This document shows, piece by piece, positions 19,661 through 29,486 of a stretch of DNA of 64,000 bases; position 1 is the stretch's first letter; every line of letters begins with the position of its first letter. This DNA is from Epithemia pelagica (taxonomy: Eukaryota; Bacillariophyta; Bacillariophyceae; Surirellales; Surirellaceae): assembly GCA_946965045.2 (NCBI GenBank), contig OX337242.1, positions 496,001 to 560,000 of the forward strand, in the 5' to 3' direction. Position numbers and translations under genes: made by a program. A model generated the notes under the pieces. It worked only from the letters and a program-made list of their open reading frames with translations. It was not told where the DNA came from and did no database searches.

Positions 19661-19786
19661 AACCACCCAACCACGCCTTAGGCAGCATCACTCATCACTC
19701 ACTCCCAACTCCCACCTCTCTCTCATACCTCGTACTCTCATAGCACCTCTCCCTCACCCATCATCAGCATACATGCACAATACACC

Positions 19787-21637
19787 ATGAAGATTATAGT
19801 TAACGGTCACCTTGAACCAGATCATTACCTTTCCCAAGTTCCACTGTCGCTATTACAACGGATTCTTAAACCAGAAGCTCGACTTGGAACCATCGAAATC
19901 CACCTTCATGTGAATGCGTGGTTGACGGACGTTGGAGGTTCATTAGCAGTCAAGAAAGGACACGGACTCAATTGCCGTTGTATACATGGGAGGTGTGTTT
20001 TATGTCGACCGTTCACAACATCACAAGCTACGACTGTGATTGTAAACCTTCTTGACCGTCACCTCCGAATGAATATACCCTTCAATACCTCGAGTGACAA
20101 TTGCATCGATAAAGAAACACTTGAGCTGACAACGAACTTCAAAGTCCATATTTCGCACATCAACCAAAATGAAGCATTTTCAGAATGTTGTAAATTTGTT
20201 TCCTCAAATTTGGTTCATTCCATAACTCCAAAGCATTCAGTGCGTCCATTCATTCGCTGCTGGTTCATCCGTACCAGGACAACGACACAATTCCATTTCA
20301 TGAACCACCCAACATGTTCCTTGACGAACAAATCAATTCCAATACACATTATCCTCAGTTTTATTGAGCTCTACATCAAGTCTCATTATCCTACTTCAAT
20401 CTCAACAACAGTCGAGGCCAAATCTGTGGACTCTGCCATCACACCTACGGACAACGAAGAAACGCTGTCAGTCAACTCTGAACCCACACCCAATCCTCTC
20501 CATGTTGTCACACCACTCCCCAACTTGTCACCGGCTATTCCGAGTAAGAGTCATTCCCACCAACTCAGAAAATCCCAACACCGACCCTTGAATCCATTTC
20601 TACGCCGCAATACACGACGAACTATCGTGTCACCGGCTATTCCGAGTAAGAGTCATTCCCACCAACTCAGAAAATCCCAACACCGACCCTTGAATCCATT
20701 TCTACGCCGCAATACACGACGAACTATCGCCCAGAAGACACAACTCCTACTATCTGGCTCCTCTGCAAAGCAAACAATCAACTACTATGATGTCTCCACG
20801 CGTCATATACCTGGAACAACACCCAAATATTCGCCAATGGCGAATATCAAATTCCCAACACCACAAAGGCAATTTACGGACACAACCAGAGAGTCACTCC
20901 TTTCTATATACGACGATCTCTGTGCTTTTCATTTGTCACTGGTATGTCAAGATGAATTTTCAATGCCCCGTGATTCATGGGAGCAATGGATCGATCTCTC
21001 TTTTGAAGAAGATGATGGAACATACGACCGAGCCTTCATGTGTCTCATTGTAATCATAATGAGCTCAAGTACGTCAGACCAACAACTATCTTTGCTTGTT
21101 CCCCGGCTATTCTTTGCTGGGTTGACGTCCGCTACTGCCGTGATAGATTTCGTCTCTTTATACGGGATGAACGTGCTTTGTTCGTTATTGACGTCCACTG
21201 GCCGGTTCTATCAGAATGCGGAACGAATAACGAACGCAGCTGATCATTTTATTCAAAAACACAACGGCAGGATTCCTTCCGACATTTCGGTTATCGAACT
21301 CGCTTCATTATTTGGCATTGGCTACAAGACAGCCAACATTGTCGTTACTTATGCATTCGAAAGAGTGGACGGTATTCCGTCCGATATCCACGTTATACGA
21401 TGGGCCAATCATCTTAATTGGGTCCCCAAAACTTGCAGAGATGGATTTGAATGCTCAAAGTACATTGAGTCATGGCTGCCCGTCGATAAATGGGGTTCAG
21501 TCAACCCTACTTTTGGGTCGCTTGGACAAATGATTAACACACGCAACTCCAAGCTAATGGATGTACTACATTCAGAGATTGTCTCACCCAATGTGAGAAA
21601 ATGTGTTTCTCAAATCCTCAAGGAATATGGTCGCTAA
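19787..21637 (+). CDS. Transposon-borne protein with C-terminal endonuclease-III-like (HhH-GPD) glycosylase domain
   Basis: 616 aa, ATG start. Residues 1-240 are unrecognised and include a CRCIHGRCVLC cysteine cluster. A basic Arg/His/Pro-rich linker contains a tandem 34-aa repeat (about 247-314). The C-terminal part, from about residue 370, matches HhH-GPD DNA glycosylases. The helix-hairpin-helix FGIGYKTANIVV contains the expected catalytic Lys (K514), and PSDIHVIRWANHL holds the catalytic Asp (D533); the 19-residue spacing is close to that of bacterial Nth. The C-terminal four-Cys iron-sulphur loop is absent. Such enzymes excise damaged or, in the DEMETER/ROS1 group, methylated bases. Inside a hAT element it could remove methyl marks or process excision sites, which is inference. 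Alternatively it is a captured host repair gene fused to an unknown N-domain. Confidence 0.8.
   Translation: MKIIVNGHLEPDHYLSQVPLSLLQRILKPEARLGTIEIHLHVNAWLTDVGGSLAVKKGHGLNCRCIHGRCVLCRPFTTSQATTVIVNLLDRHLRMNIPFNTSSDNCIDKETLELTTNFKVHISHINQNEAFSECCKFVSSNLVHSITPKHSVRPFIRCWFIRTRTTTQFHFMNHPTCSLTNKSIPIHIILSFIELYIKSHYPTSISTTVEAKSVDSAITPTDNEETLSVNSEPTPNPLHVVTPLPNLSPAIPSKSHSHQLRKSQHRPLNPFLRRNTRRTIVSPAIPSKSHSHQLRKSQHRPLNPFLRRNTRRTIAQKTQLLLSGSSAKQTINYYDVSTRHIPGTTPKYSPMANIKFPTPQRQFTDTTRESLLSIYDDLCAFHLSLVCQDEFSMPRDSWEQWIDLSFEEDDGTYDRAFMCLIVIIMSSSTSDQQLSLLVPRLFFAGLTSATAVIDFVSLYGMNVLCSLLTSTGRFYQNAERITNAADHFIQKHNGRIPSDISVIELASLFGIGYKTANIVVTYAFERVDGIPSDIHVIRWANHLNWVPKTCRDGFECSKYIESWLPVDKWGSVNPTFGSLGQMINTRNSKLMDVLHSEIVSPNVRKCVSQILKEYGR
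20527..20730 (+). repeat. 102-bp tandem duplication within the glycosylase gene
   Basis: Two adjacent nearly identical 102-bp units (20527-20628, 20629-20730) encode a duplicated 34-aa basic linker beginning SPAIPSKSHSHQLRKS. The duplication is in frame. Confidence 0.85.
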
Positions 21638-21689
21638 TTGTCACTACTAAGTATTATTTCCTAACTGTGGTTCATTGTCTTCCTTTCTT

Positions 21690-21965
21690 TGTTTTTCTTG
21701 TCGTTCTTATTCTGATTGTGATTGTTGTTTGCTGTCTTTCGTTCTTGGATTCTTGTCGTTCTTATTCTGATTGTGATTGTTGTTTGCTGTCTTTCGTTCT
21801 TGGATTCTTGTCGTTCTTATTCTGGTGGTAATTGTTGTTCGCTGTCTTTCGTTCTTGGATTCTTGTCGTTCTTATTCTGGTTGTGATTGTGTTTCCTTGT
21901 CTTTCTTTCTTTGATTCCTGTCGTTCTTATTCTGGTTGTGATTGTGTTTCCTTGTCTTTCTTTTT
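21690..21965. repeat. 55-bp minisatellite between the convergent hAT genes
   Basis: The word TCGTTCTTATTCTG recurs at about 21701, 21756, 21811, 21866 and 21921, a 55-bp period over about five units. The transposase stop codon (21927-21929) lies in the last unit. Confidence 0.85.
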
Positions 21966-24900
21966 TCGTGGAGAAGTACGACGTTGGACAGGTTCTCCTC
22001 CAGCTTCGCTTGACGATGCAATGGGAGGGTCCTTCCTCTTCCGAGATGACTTGGAACCAGTCTTGGAACCACGGATGGTGGATGCCATGGTGGATGCCGT
22101 TGCCGTCGAACCAACCATTGAAGCATCTGCGCTTGTTGAATCCGTATTCACCACCAGATGCTCTTTCAACATTTCAACCAACAGGTCATCGTCATCCATG
22201 GCTTCGTCCGTACCTGTGACAGCTTCTTTGCTTCCTCCAGTCAAATCGATAAACTCGATGGTATCTGCGAAATCCATGTCTTCCTCTGTCGGTTCTTTTT
22301 TATTATCACTTGACTCTTTGAGAAACCCATATTCAGGCATGTCTTCCGGTCCTGTTTGCACGGTCTTGTTCATGTAGTCCCTCAATACTCCAACTGTGGA
22401 CAGCATCGTGTCAACTTGTAGTCCGTCAGTTCCGTCGCAAGGCACTTGAACCGACGATCCATTTCGCGATTCACTAGTGGTGCGAGTTGTCACAGACGCC
22501 ATTGCTGTCCCATTGGTTGCTGTCCCATTGGTTGCTGTCCCATTGCTATCGGCCTGCTGGGATTGTCGGGGTCCTTGTGCACCAACACTCTCTGGGGGAA
22601 CTGTCTCACGTCCTCGAGATACATCCGTGTTGTTGGACCGAGCAGGAAGTTTCTTATCGCCATCCTCAACATGAAGCACAGGTTGCTTTTTCCGTAACTC
22701 CTCCTCAGCGAGAAGAATTTTTTTGACGACAGGCCGAGTCACATACCCCAAAGTCCGCATTTGAAAGTTGCTTGCCGACTCTCTGTTCATTAGGGGGTTA
22801 TTGTCGAACCAAGACGAGGATGAAAACACCCTCTCCTGAAAAGCATTGGTAGCTGGCTTGCCGAGCCAAACAAGAGAGGTTACAAACACATGGGGAAACG
22901 TATTCTTGTTGGCTTCCCACCATCCCAATACGTCAAAATATTTCCCAACCGACATGAAGTCGTCCTTTGCACATCGTTGTGCGAACCAGGCCTTTGTTGC
23001 ACCATTCCAATCCGTGAACTGTTCCAGATACAAGTTGGTCGGGTGCCTGTTAATGAGATCTGCCCATCGCCCACGAACCTTCTTCTCGCAATGCTTCTTG
23101 TATTCCTGATATTCCTCTATGAGTTCCTTCTCTAATTTCTTTTTACGTTCAGCCTCTCTTGTTTGTGGATTTAGTTCATCTTCATTGTTGTTGTTCACTG
23201 AACTATCGTCATCCGAGTCTCCCAAAGCGAGTTCATCAAAGATGTCGAACTCATCAGCAACAGCACCAACAGTCGTTACTTCAGGTCCATGTTCCGCAGT
23301 TTCCGCAGTGGTTCCGTCCGTCGCGTTGTTCTGGTTGTTCTGGTTGTCGTGGTTGTCTGCAGGAGTTTGGTCATCACTACCTGCACTTTCTTGATTGGGG
23401 ACTGGTAATGGATAGTAGAATTTATCCATCATATCGGCGACGAAGTGGCCTTGGATTCTAGCAAAGTCCACGTCCGAGAAAATTCCCATCTTCTTGAATA
23501 GCTTTGGACACCATCCACAGAGGAATGGGTTGCCAATCATGGCCTTCTCGGCGTCCTCATCCTTCTCCTCCATCATATAGAACCTATATTCACGCAAAAT
23601 GCGTTGAATAAGGTTCTGTGTGGGCTCCTCAAGTAGCGCATGGCTGACCTGATGCCGTTTCTTCTGGAGAGCAGCCATTGTGGAACTTGCATCCCAAGGT
23701 GTAGATTTTGTATCGAGGATTTGGATGCCCTTCTTTGTCATTTGTTCAACACAGTGTTTGGATAGGAATATTTCGAGCAAAGAAGCGGATGCAGCGGAAG
23801 GGTCGTCCGTTTGGAGAGTCATTCCGCATTTCTGGACCGGGTTGAGAACTGCTTCATATTCGATTAGTTGGTCCCACTGTTCAAGAGTCAGATATTTCGC
23901 CTTGAATTCCGGGTCGTTAACAAGGGAGGATGAAGCGTAATCATCCATTACAAACTTGTTCCGGATGAGGCCGTGTATCATAATGATACATGAGCCGATT
24001 CGAGTGGCATTGGGAATGGGGATTTCAATAATCACGCGTCCATTCTTCATTGCCCACTGACGAAGTTTTTCGAATCGACTACGTTTCTTGCTTGACATAA
24101 GCCAGGACGCAAATATATACACGACTTTGTAGAGTTCGGTGAACTCTTTGTTCTCGTCGATTACTGTTTTTCCTCGACGGCGAACAGCCTGCCCTGTGGC
24201 ATGCTTCATTATAAGTTCGGCACGGTGCATGTCACACTTGCCTCCCTTGTTCGAACCAACAATGTATTTGCTCGCCAATATAGCTGAGTTAGTGTTATCG
24301 TTGATTGCTGCTGCAACATCATCCTTAGTGAAACCAATGGTCAGAAGCAAAGACTCGGTATGTGTTGCAATTTGGACGGCTGTGTGTCCTTTGGTTTCGA
24401 CAAGACCAATAGAGATGCGGTAGGAGTTGCAATTCCGAGGATCGACAAAGAACAGAGTTACGCCCAGCACGTCCTTTTTTGATCCTTGCCATATGTCATG
24501 GGCGATACTCGCGAAAGGGATGGGGTGACCACAGAGTCTTCGGTAGTGGTCACGGATCTTGTTTCCAAGTTGTGACACGACGACAAGAACGTTGTTGTAG
24601 GAGTCAATGCGCAATCTGGTCATTGCACGATTGCTTATCGCACAATCATGTGAGTTCAACATCGTAGAATGTGTCACCGCAAACTCTAACAGTGACCGGA
24701 AAGACTCTTTCTCTACCGTCCGTGAGGGAAAGCCACAATCATTGACAAACTCATAGATTTTCTGGTGGAAAAGGTTCCGAGTGTCAGCTTTGGTAATAGT
24801 ATTGGGCATGAAAGTCAGAAGTTTTTTCTGATTGTTGTTTTCCAATATGGCATCTTCACGAGATTTCTCCCTAACTTCAAGGGGGTGAAAACGAAGGCGG

Positions 24901-25562
24901 TGTTGTTGTATGTTAGACGATACTTTTTGATGTCCATGCATGATTACTGCATCAAAGAGACTTCGCTCTTTGTTTGCAAAGCATTTCGGACAGATGGTCA
25001 AGCGTTTAGCAATGTTGTGAAAATTCTTGTCTTTTGGGTCCTTTTCACCTTCTTTTAGAACCTTGAAACAACGTTCTAAGCCGGGTGAATTACTGACATC
25101 TGGATTGTGTTCGTCCTTGTACTTTTTGAGTTTCGCCCAGTCGATGTGACTCACTAGTCCCCATAGAGAGCCCTTGAGGTTCTTGAAGATTGTTTTTGGA
25201 GCAGGTTTGAACTTGATTGGTCGTTTTTCTTCCTTGTATCGTTCGAGGACCTCTGCACTTAGGGACGTTCCTTGCTGTTGACTGTTCGTGGCTTCTTGGT
25301 TCAAAGTTCCATTGGTGGCATCTTGATTGTTGGTAGCATCCTGGTTGTTGGTGGCATCCTGGTTGTCGGTGGCTTCCTGGTTGTTGGTGGCATCCTGATT
25401 CGTCGACTCGTTGGTGGAGGTATTGGTGACGGAGGGAGGGTTTTCTGTTGGAGGGTTGGCCATGGGATCGGAAGAAGGGTTTGTCGTCCAGTTGGACTCG
25501 GATATTGGGGAGATTGATGATATGCTGCCAGAGGATGAGGTTTGTGTAACTACTGGTATCAT
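21927..25562 (-). CDS. hAT-family transposase
   Basis: 1211 aa, ATG at 25562. The N-terminus is Ser/Thr/Asn-rich with repeated NQDATN units. A BED-like zinc finger lies at about 191-226 (C-x2-C...H-x4-H). The hAT N-terminal block NDCGFPSRTVEKESFRSLLEF is at about 274-294. RNase-H-like core residues are D356 (HDIWQGS) and D422 (INDNTNS), followed by KCDMHRAELIMKHA, the usual C..H.(L)N block. The hATC dimerisation region is at about 875-935 (FDVLGWWEANKNTFP, then ERVFS with E910). Acidic low-complexity stretches and a basic C-terminus enlarge it over the usual 600-800 aa. The frame is intact, so it may be functional. It binds the element ends and catalyses cut-and-paste. Confidence 0.92.
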   Translation of the reverse strand: MIPVVTQTSSSGSISSISPISESNWTTNPSSDPMANPPTENPPSVTNTSTNESTNQDATNNQEATDNQDATNNQDATNNQDATNGTLNQEATNSQQQGTSLSAEVLERYKEEKRPIKFKPAPKTIFKNLKGSLWGLVSHIDWAKLKKYKDEHNPDVSNSPGLERCFKVLKEGEKDPKDKNFHNIAKRLTICPKCFANKERSLFDAVIMHGHQKVSSNIQQHRLRFHPLEVREKSREDAILENNNQKKLLTFMPNTITKADTRNLFHQKIYEFVNDCGFPSRTVEKESFRSLLEFAVTHSTMLNSHDCAISNRAMTRLRIDSYNNVLVVVSQLGNKIRDHYRRLCGHPIPFASIAHDIWQGSKKDVLGVTLFFVDPRNCNSYRISIGLVETKGHTAVQIATHTESLLLTIGFTKDDVAAAINDNTNSAILASKYIVGSNKGGKCDMHRAELIMKHATGQAVRRRGKTVIDENKEFTELYKVVYIFASWLMSSKKRSRFEKLRQWAMKNGRVIIEIPIPNATRIGSCIIMIHGLIRNKFVMDDYASSSLVNDPEFKAKYLTLEQWDQLIEYEAVLNPVQKCGMTLQTDDPSAASASLLEIFLSKHCVEQMTKKGIQILDTKSTPWDASSTMAALQKKRHQVSHALLEEPTQNLIQRILREYRFYMMEEKDEDAEKAMIGNPFLCGWCPKLFKKMGIFSDVDFARIQGHFVADMMDKFYYPLPVPNQESAGSDDQTPADNHDNQNNQNNATDGTTAETAEHGPEVTTVGAVADEFDIFDELALGDSDDDSSVNNNNEDELNPQTREAERKKKLEKELIEEYQEYKKHCEKKVRGRWADLINRHPTNLYLEQFTDWNGATKAWFAQRCAKDDFMSVGKYFDVLGWWEANKNTFPHVFVTSLVWLGKPATNAFQERVFSSSSWFDNNPLMNRESASNFQMRTLGYVTRPVVKKILLAEEELRKKQPVLHVEDGDKKLPARSNNTDVSRGRETVPPESVGAQGPRQSQQADSNGTATNGTATNGTAMASVTTRTTSESRNGSSVQVPCDGTDGLQVDTMLSTVGVLRDYMNKTVQTGPEDMPEYGFLKESSDNKKEPTEEDMDFADTIEFIDLTGGSKEAVTGTDEAMDDDDLLVEMLKEHLVVNTDSTSADASMVGSTATASTMASTIRGSKTGSKSSRKRKDPPIASSSEAGGEPVQRRTSPRKKKDKETQSQPE

Positions 25563-25739
25563 GCTCCAAAGATGAATGAGGCAGATATGAGACCGAGTGG
25601 ATTGCAGGTACTGTGCTGTAATGCACCTCTTGCTGTGTGTCGTATGTGCTCGTGCTGGTGGTAGGTGGTTGATTCTGACTTATTTCATACAGAAATTCCG
25701 ACTTCGCCTGATGGCCCATCGACTATAAGTCATCCATTT

Positions 25740-26094
25740 CATGTTTCATGACTTAACTATGTAAAGTAAAAGTCGTATAGTTGGTAGTCCTAACTAGACT
25801 TGGGGATAGAAAGTCAGGAATTATTCGTTGGGAATCGACTTCGACTTTTTGTTGTAAGTCGTGACTTTTTTGGGGTGACGTGGCTTTGTAAGAAGTTCGT
25901 GGATCTTAGGCGGAACTTGACTTGATGACAACTTCAACAGAAAAAAGTTGTTATTTGCATCTGGTGAAATGAATGGCTGTGAGAAAGTCAGAAAAAATGG
26001 AGTGGTAATTCGACTTGATTTTTTGGAAAAAAGTTAAAAGTTGGCTTTTTTAAGTCAAAAGTCAAAAATGATGAAGTCAGACTTCAACACCCTG
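25740..26094 (-). promoter_or_regulatory. Right terminal and subterminal repeats of the hAT element
   Basis: TIR 26081-26094, preceded by dense AAGTC/GACTT words such as AAGTCAAAAGTCAAAAATG. It also serves as the upstream region of the transposase gene. Confidence 0.7.
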
Positions 26095-26102
26095 ATGGAT
26101 AC

Positions 26103-26970
26103 TCCAATGGAGTCGACTTGGACTCCAGAGATACTAGGGGTAGCTATGATGGCAACCAAACTGGAGTCGACATGGGATATACTTGATGCAATCAAGTAAG
26201 AACCTAATAGATGCGTGGTCCCTATTGTACTCAATCCTAGCTACTGAGAGATAGCACAACTATGTTTGGCTAGGTGTTAGTGACATAGTTGCTACTCTCA
26301 CTAGAGGACGTGGGGAGATGTTTCGTGGGTTGGTTCGTTGGGCGTGATTCTGACGTGGAACAGCGTGGTGAAATGGTTATTATTTAATGGATTGATAAAA
26401 CAATGGATGACCGTTCTTCGATCATTGTTTTTCTTCGGGGCTGAATGGTTTTGAATAGGGGTTGGCCCGGCGTTTTTTGCCTAACATGGGAAGGTTTTGG
26501 TGTAAAGTACTGAATTTCGACTCTTGAGCTAAAAAAGTTTTTTCTAGTCTTTGATGTTTTTCCCCCTTAGCCTGCCGGCTTACCCGACACGTTCATTCTG
26601 AACTCAGTCGAACAATTCCACTATCTACTTCGGAATCCACCACCGTTCCGTCAATCCTATGGCCGACGAGCTCTAGCAACGAGAAGAAGGACACTTTCGC
26701 CATGCCCTATTGAATGATCCTCTAGTTTGAATCGATAGTCATTAAATGGCAATCAGAAGCGAACGAGTTCTAGCAAAGGCGAAGGACGCTTTCATGCACT
26801 GATACAAAAGGCAGTCCTCATGCAGTCAAGACTTGAGGACGTCGATAAGACGTGGGAATTGTTTCACAGGCTACGTATTCGCAGATGTGCAGTACAGAGA
26901 AAAGATATTTAATTCAGCTGGTAGGATTATCAGTTTGCTCTAGAAAGTTTATTGTATGTCCCGTCAATAT
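26103..26970. other. Gene-free stretch right of the hAT element
   Basis: Apart from about 30 codons that continue an ORF disrupted by the hAT insertion (to TAA 26197-26199), I see no gene, RNA or strong repeat. Confidence 0.55.
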
Positions 26971-27520
26971 TTAGTTTCTGCATCCAGGGCATCCAGGGGC
27001 AGCCTTGGGGTTGGCGGCGATGTCGTCCAAGACCTGTAGACACACAAGAGATGTCAGGGTGAGTCATGTTAACTTGCGCAATCATGCCGATCCACACAGA
27101 TCTATTCGCATAGTTCTTACCTTTCGCTCTTCTTGCATGGCGGCGAAGTTGACATCCGGGCGGATGGGGTCCTTGTATCGGCCTTCACCGGGGTAGAAGC
27201 CCGAAGCATCTGGGGAGTTTCCTTCGTAGGTCTCGAAGGGATTGAAGTTCATGGGAGAACGAGGAGCGTTGGGGTCCCAGGTGCCGTAGACATCCAACTT
27301 TGCGGGAAGGCCCCATTCTTGTTCGTCATACTTTCCGACGTCGCTGAACACAACCACCTTGGAGCGGGCAAAGGCCGGTTGTTGGGGAACAAAGGCAGAG
27401 GCCGAAGCGGCAAGGGCAAGGACACAGACAGACTTGAACTGAAACACGAGGAGACAAAGGGTGAGGGAAATGATCTCATCGAGGACGCGATCACAAAAGA
27501 TACGAACAGAAGCATACCAT
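26971..27520 (-). CDS. Small plastid-targeted protein, three exons with an ATG-only first coding exon
   Basis: 127 aa. Coding exons on the minus strand are 27518-27520 (just ATG), 27121-27438 and 26971-27033; the introns are 79 and 87 nt with GTATGC...TTTCAG and GTAAGA...CTACAG borders. Joining gives one clean frame. The leader FKSVCVLALAASASAFVP is a model diatom plastid-import sequence (ASAF-VP). The mature part is about 100 aa, rich in Pro, Asn, Tyr and Gly (GTWDPNAPRSPMNF), and ends in CPGCRN. It resembles small photosynthetic-complex-associated proteins in style, but I cannot name it. The CxxC end could bind metal or form a disulfide. Confidence 0.8.
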
Positions 27521-28478
27521 TTTGATGATTCTCAGAGTCAAGAATTATGAGCAAACAGGAAATCCGGCAAACTCGTCAATTTTTGAAGTACGCACTCAAT
27601 TTGTGAAGAGACTCTTGGGCTTGGTTGGAATCAAGTGCGAATGCAGAATCCAAATCGGAAGCTGCCGAAACCCAAAAAAAGCGCACATCACCCCAACGTA
27701 CGTGCGAGTCCCAGTCACGAGGTACTATTCTGGCTACAGTAGACGAGCGACTCCCCCGTCACAAATCGTCTGACATGGCCCAATGAATCCTTGTTGCGTG
27801 TCAAGAGAAAGCAAAGAAAATGGTCGACTGACATGACCGAGTTAGGGGGAAGGTCGAACTTGCCATCGTCACCCTCGCATGGAAGATGCGTGTCACCTTT
27901 GGGCGACATCGATATGCCACATATCCTCTGTCTGGAGGCGAAAGATGCCGTGTGAATGGATTGACGGAACGTTCGAAGTTGGATGATTACGATCGCGTGA
28001 AATCTCATGGAAAAGATCATGGAGACGTACTTTGTTTCAACCTTTGTCTCATTCTTTCCTTTGTGACACGATGCGATCCTCCAAGTCGACGCAGTTTCGA
28101 GACTTGTGAGTTCGAATTGACAGAGCATTGATTGACTCATAATATGTTGCACCATTGCAATCCATGACACAACGCGAAGTCAATCACAAATGAATGCTGC
28201 TGTCGAACGGCTTGTTCTTCCTATTCCTGCTCTTACCAGCTTCAGATCGGACAGAATGGACAGATGAGCCGTAAACAAGCTCTACAAGCCACGAACGGAT
28301 GTCAATGAATCACTCATCCTATCTCTAAATTATGTTTCTCAAGTCTCGTTCCAGGTCACGTTATTGAGGTCAATTGGATGGGGCAGACCTGGGATTTCCT
28401 CATGGTTGGATCATTATCCGTCGTCGTCGTCGACGGTGGTCCGTGTCGAAAGATTCAAGATACGAAGAGATGAGGGTG
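27521..28478. other. Gene-free stretch
   Basis: About 950 bp between the plastid gene and the decayed transporter copy. No convincing ORF or repeat; a short TCG run lies at about 28420. Confidence 0.5.
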
Positions 28479-29132
28479 TCGCCGCGCGCGCAAGATGTCA
28501 TCAACACAAGGGAAGATTCTGCGCCCCCAAGCCCCGCGACCGACCGTGACCGAGACGAGGTGCGCCAAAGAAACAAGCGTCGGTCGACGCTACCCTAGCG
28601 GGTGCGCGCGGCAGCGTTAAAATCGATTGTACCTTTTTTTCAATTGGTTGACCATGACAAGAATTCATGAGAGAAGAAATGGTTGCTTTTATCTGGACCA
28701 GCATCACGGCAATCACACATGAAGCACTTTCTCTAGCAGGCACTGGAGTGGTGAGTCTCCATTCGGCTTTCTTTGGGGCATTTGACTTTTGTTCCTATGA
28801 AAGATTCAATTTCCACAGTCTATTCGACCAGGATCTGTATTATCGTACAAGGAACAACAGGAGCATAACTTTCCGAAATGATTAATAACTCTCTCGTCTG
28901 CCAATCTCCCTTCTCACTATATTTCTTGAACTTTGTAGAAGTTGGGAAATGTCCACGTCCTTGCAATCCCCGTCAATGAAGCGGCACATGCGACCTTGAC
29001 GACCACTATGGGGAATGCCAGGGGTGTGTAATTTTGGATCGGAGTTCGATGGGGTCTGGGATATTCAGTCAGCTTGTTGCTAGCTGGAGCCTCTATCATT
29101 CTGCTTCGTCGGACTGGCTTCATCAGTGTCAA
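28479..29132 (+). pseudogene. Decayed partial duplicate of the membrane-transporter-like gene at 31743
   Basis: 28479-29132 parallels 31594-32187: upstream GC-rich sequence, exon 1 (ATG 28668, MREEMVAFIWTSITA...), its GTGAGT donor, the TTTGTAG acceptor at about 28937 and most of exon 2. Exon 2 carries TAA at 29029-29031 where the intact copy has TCT, and the HVLTIPAHV motif has lost its second His. Exon 3 is missing. It is a 5'-portion duplicate separated from the intact gene by the Crinkler/RHS-like gene. Confidence 0.8.
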
Positions 29133-29486
29133 CTGTAGCTCGGCAGCAGCCAGATAGAATTGAGCGTCGTGGCCAGCCAGGGCTTCTCGGCGGCAAGACG
29201 CACGACCTGCGATTTACCATTACAAAAGCATCAAACCCGTCCTCATCAACCGAGGCGCCTGTTGTGATTGTGCATACACGTCGACGAATGTATCCGCCTG
29301 TCCGGTAACACGGGACTCGATCCGGGACAGGAATCTCAATTCGACATTCGAAATTTTTGTGGGAAACGCCTATTCCAAAAAATCCATCCACCAATGTGAG
29401 AACGTTCTTGCTGTGGTGTAGTGCCGAACGGAGTATGAGCCTGGAACCCAAGAAAGCCAAGCTTAACCCTGGTGATCAAATAGACG
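29133..29486. other. Junction sequence upstream of the RHS-like gene
   Basis: About 350 bp between the duplicate's breakpoint and the next ATG. Short ORFs only; nothing recognised. Confidence 0.4.

Larger units (their letters stand above)
19206..26094. mobile_element. Complete hAT DNA transposon carrying a DNA-glycosylase gene
   Basis: 6889 bp. Terminal inverted repeats begin with a perfect 14-bp match, CAGGGTGTTGAAGT (19206-19219 and 26081-26094). CAGGG ends are typical of hAT elements. The element is flanked by a perfect 8-bp target duplication ATGGATAC (19198-19205 and 26095-26102), the hAT length. Both subterminal regions (about 19206-19660 and 25740-26094) are packed with degenerate AAGTC/GACTT words, plausible transposase binding sites. 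Two convergent genes lie inside: a (+) protein ending in an HhH-GPD domain and a (-) hAT transposase, separated by a 55-bp minisatellite. Intact frames, perfect TSD and clear TIRs suggest recent activity. Confidence 0.95.
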
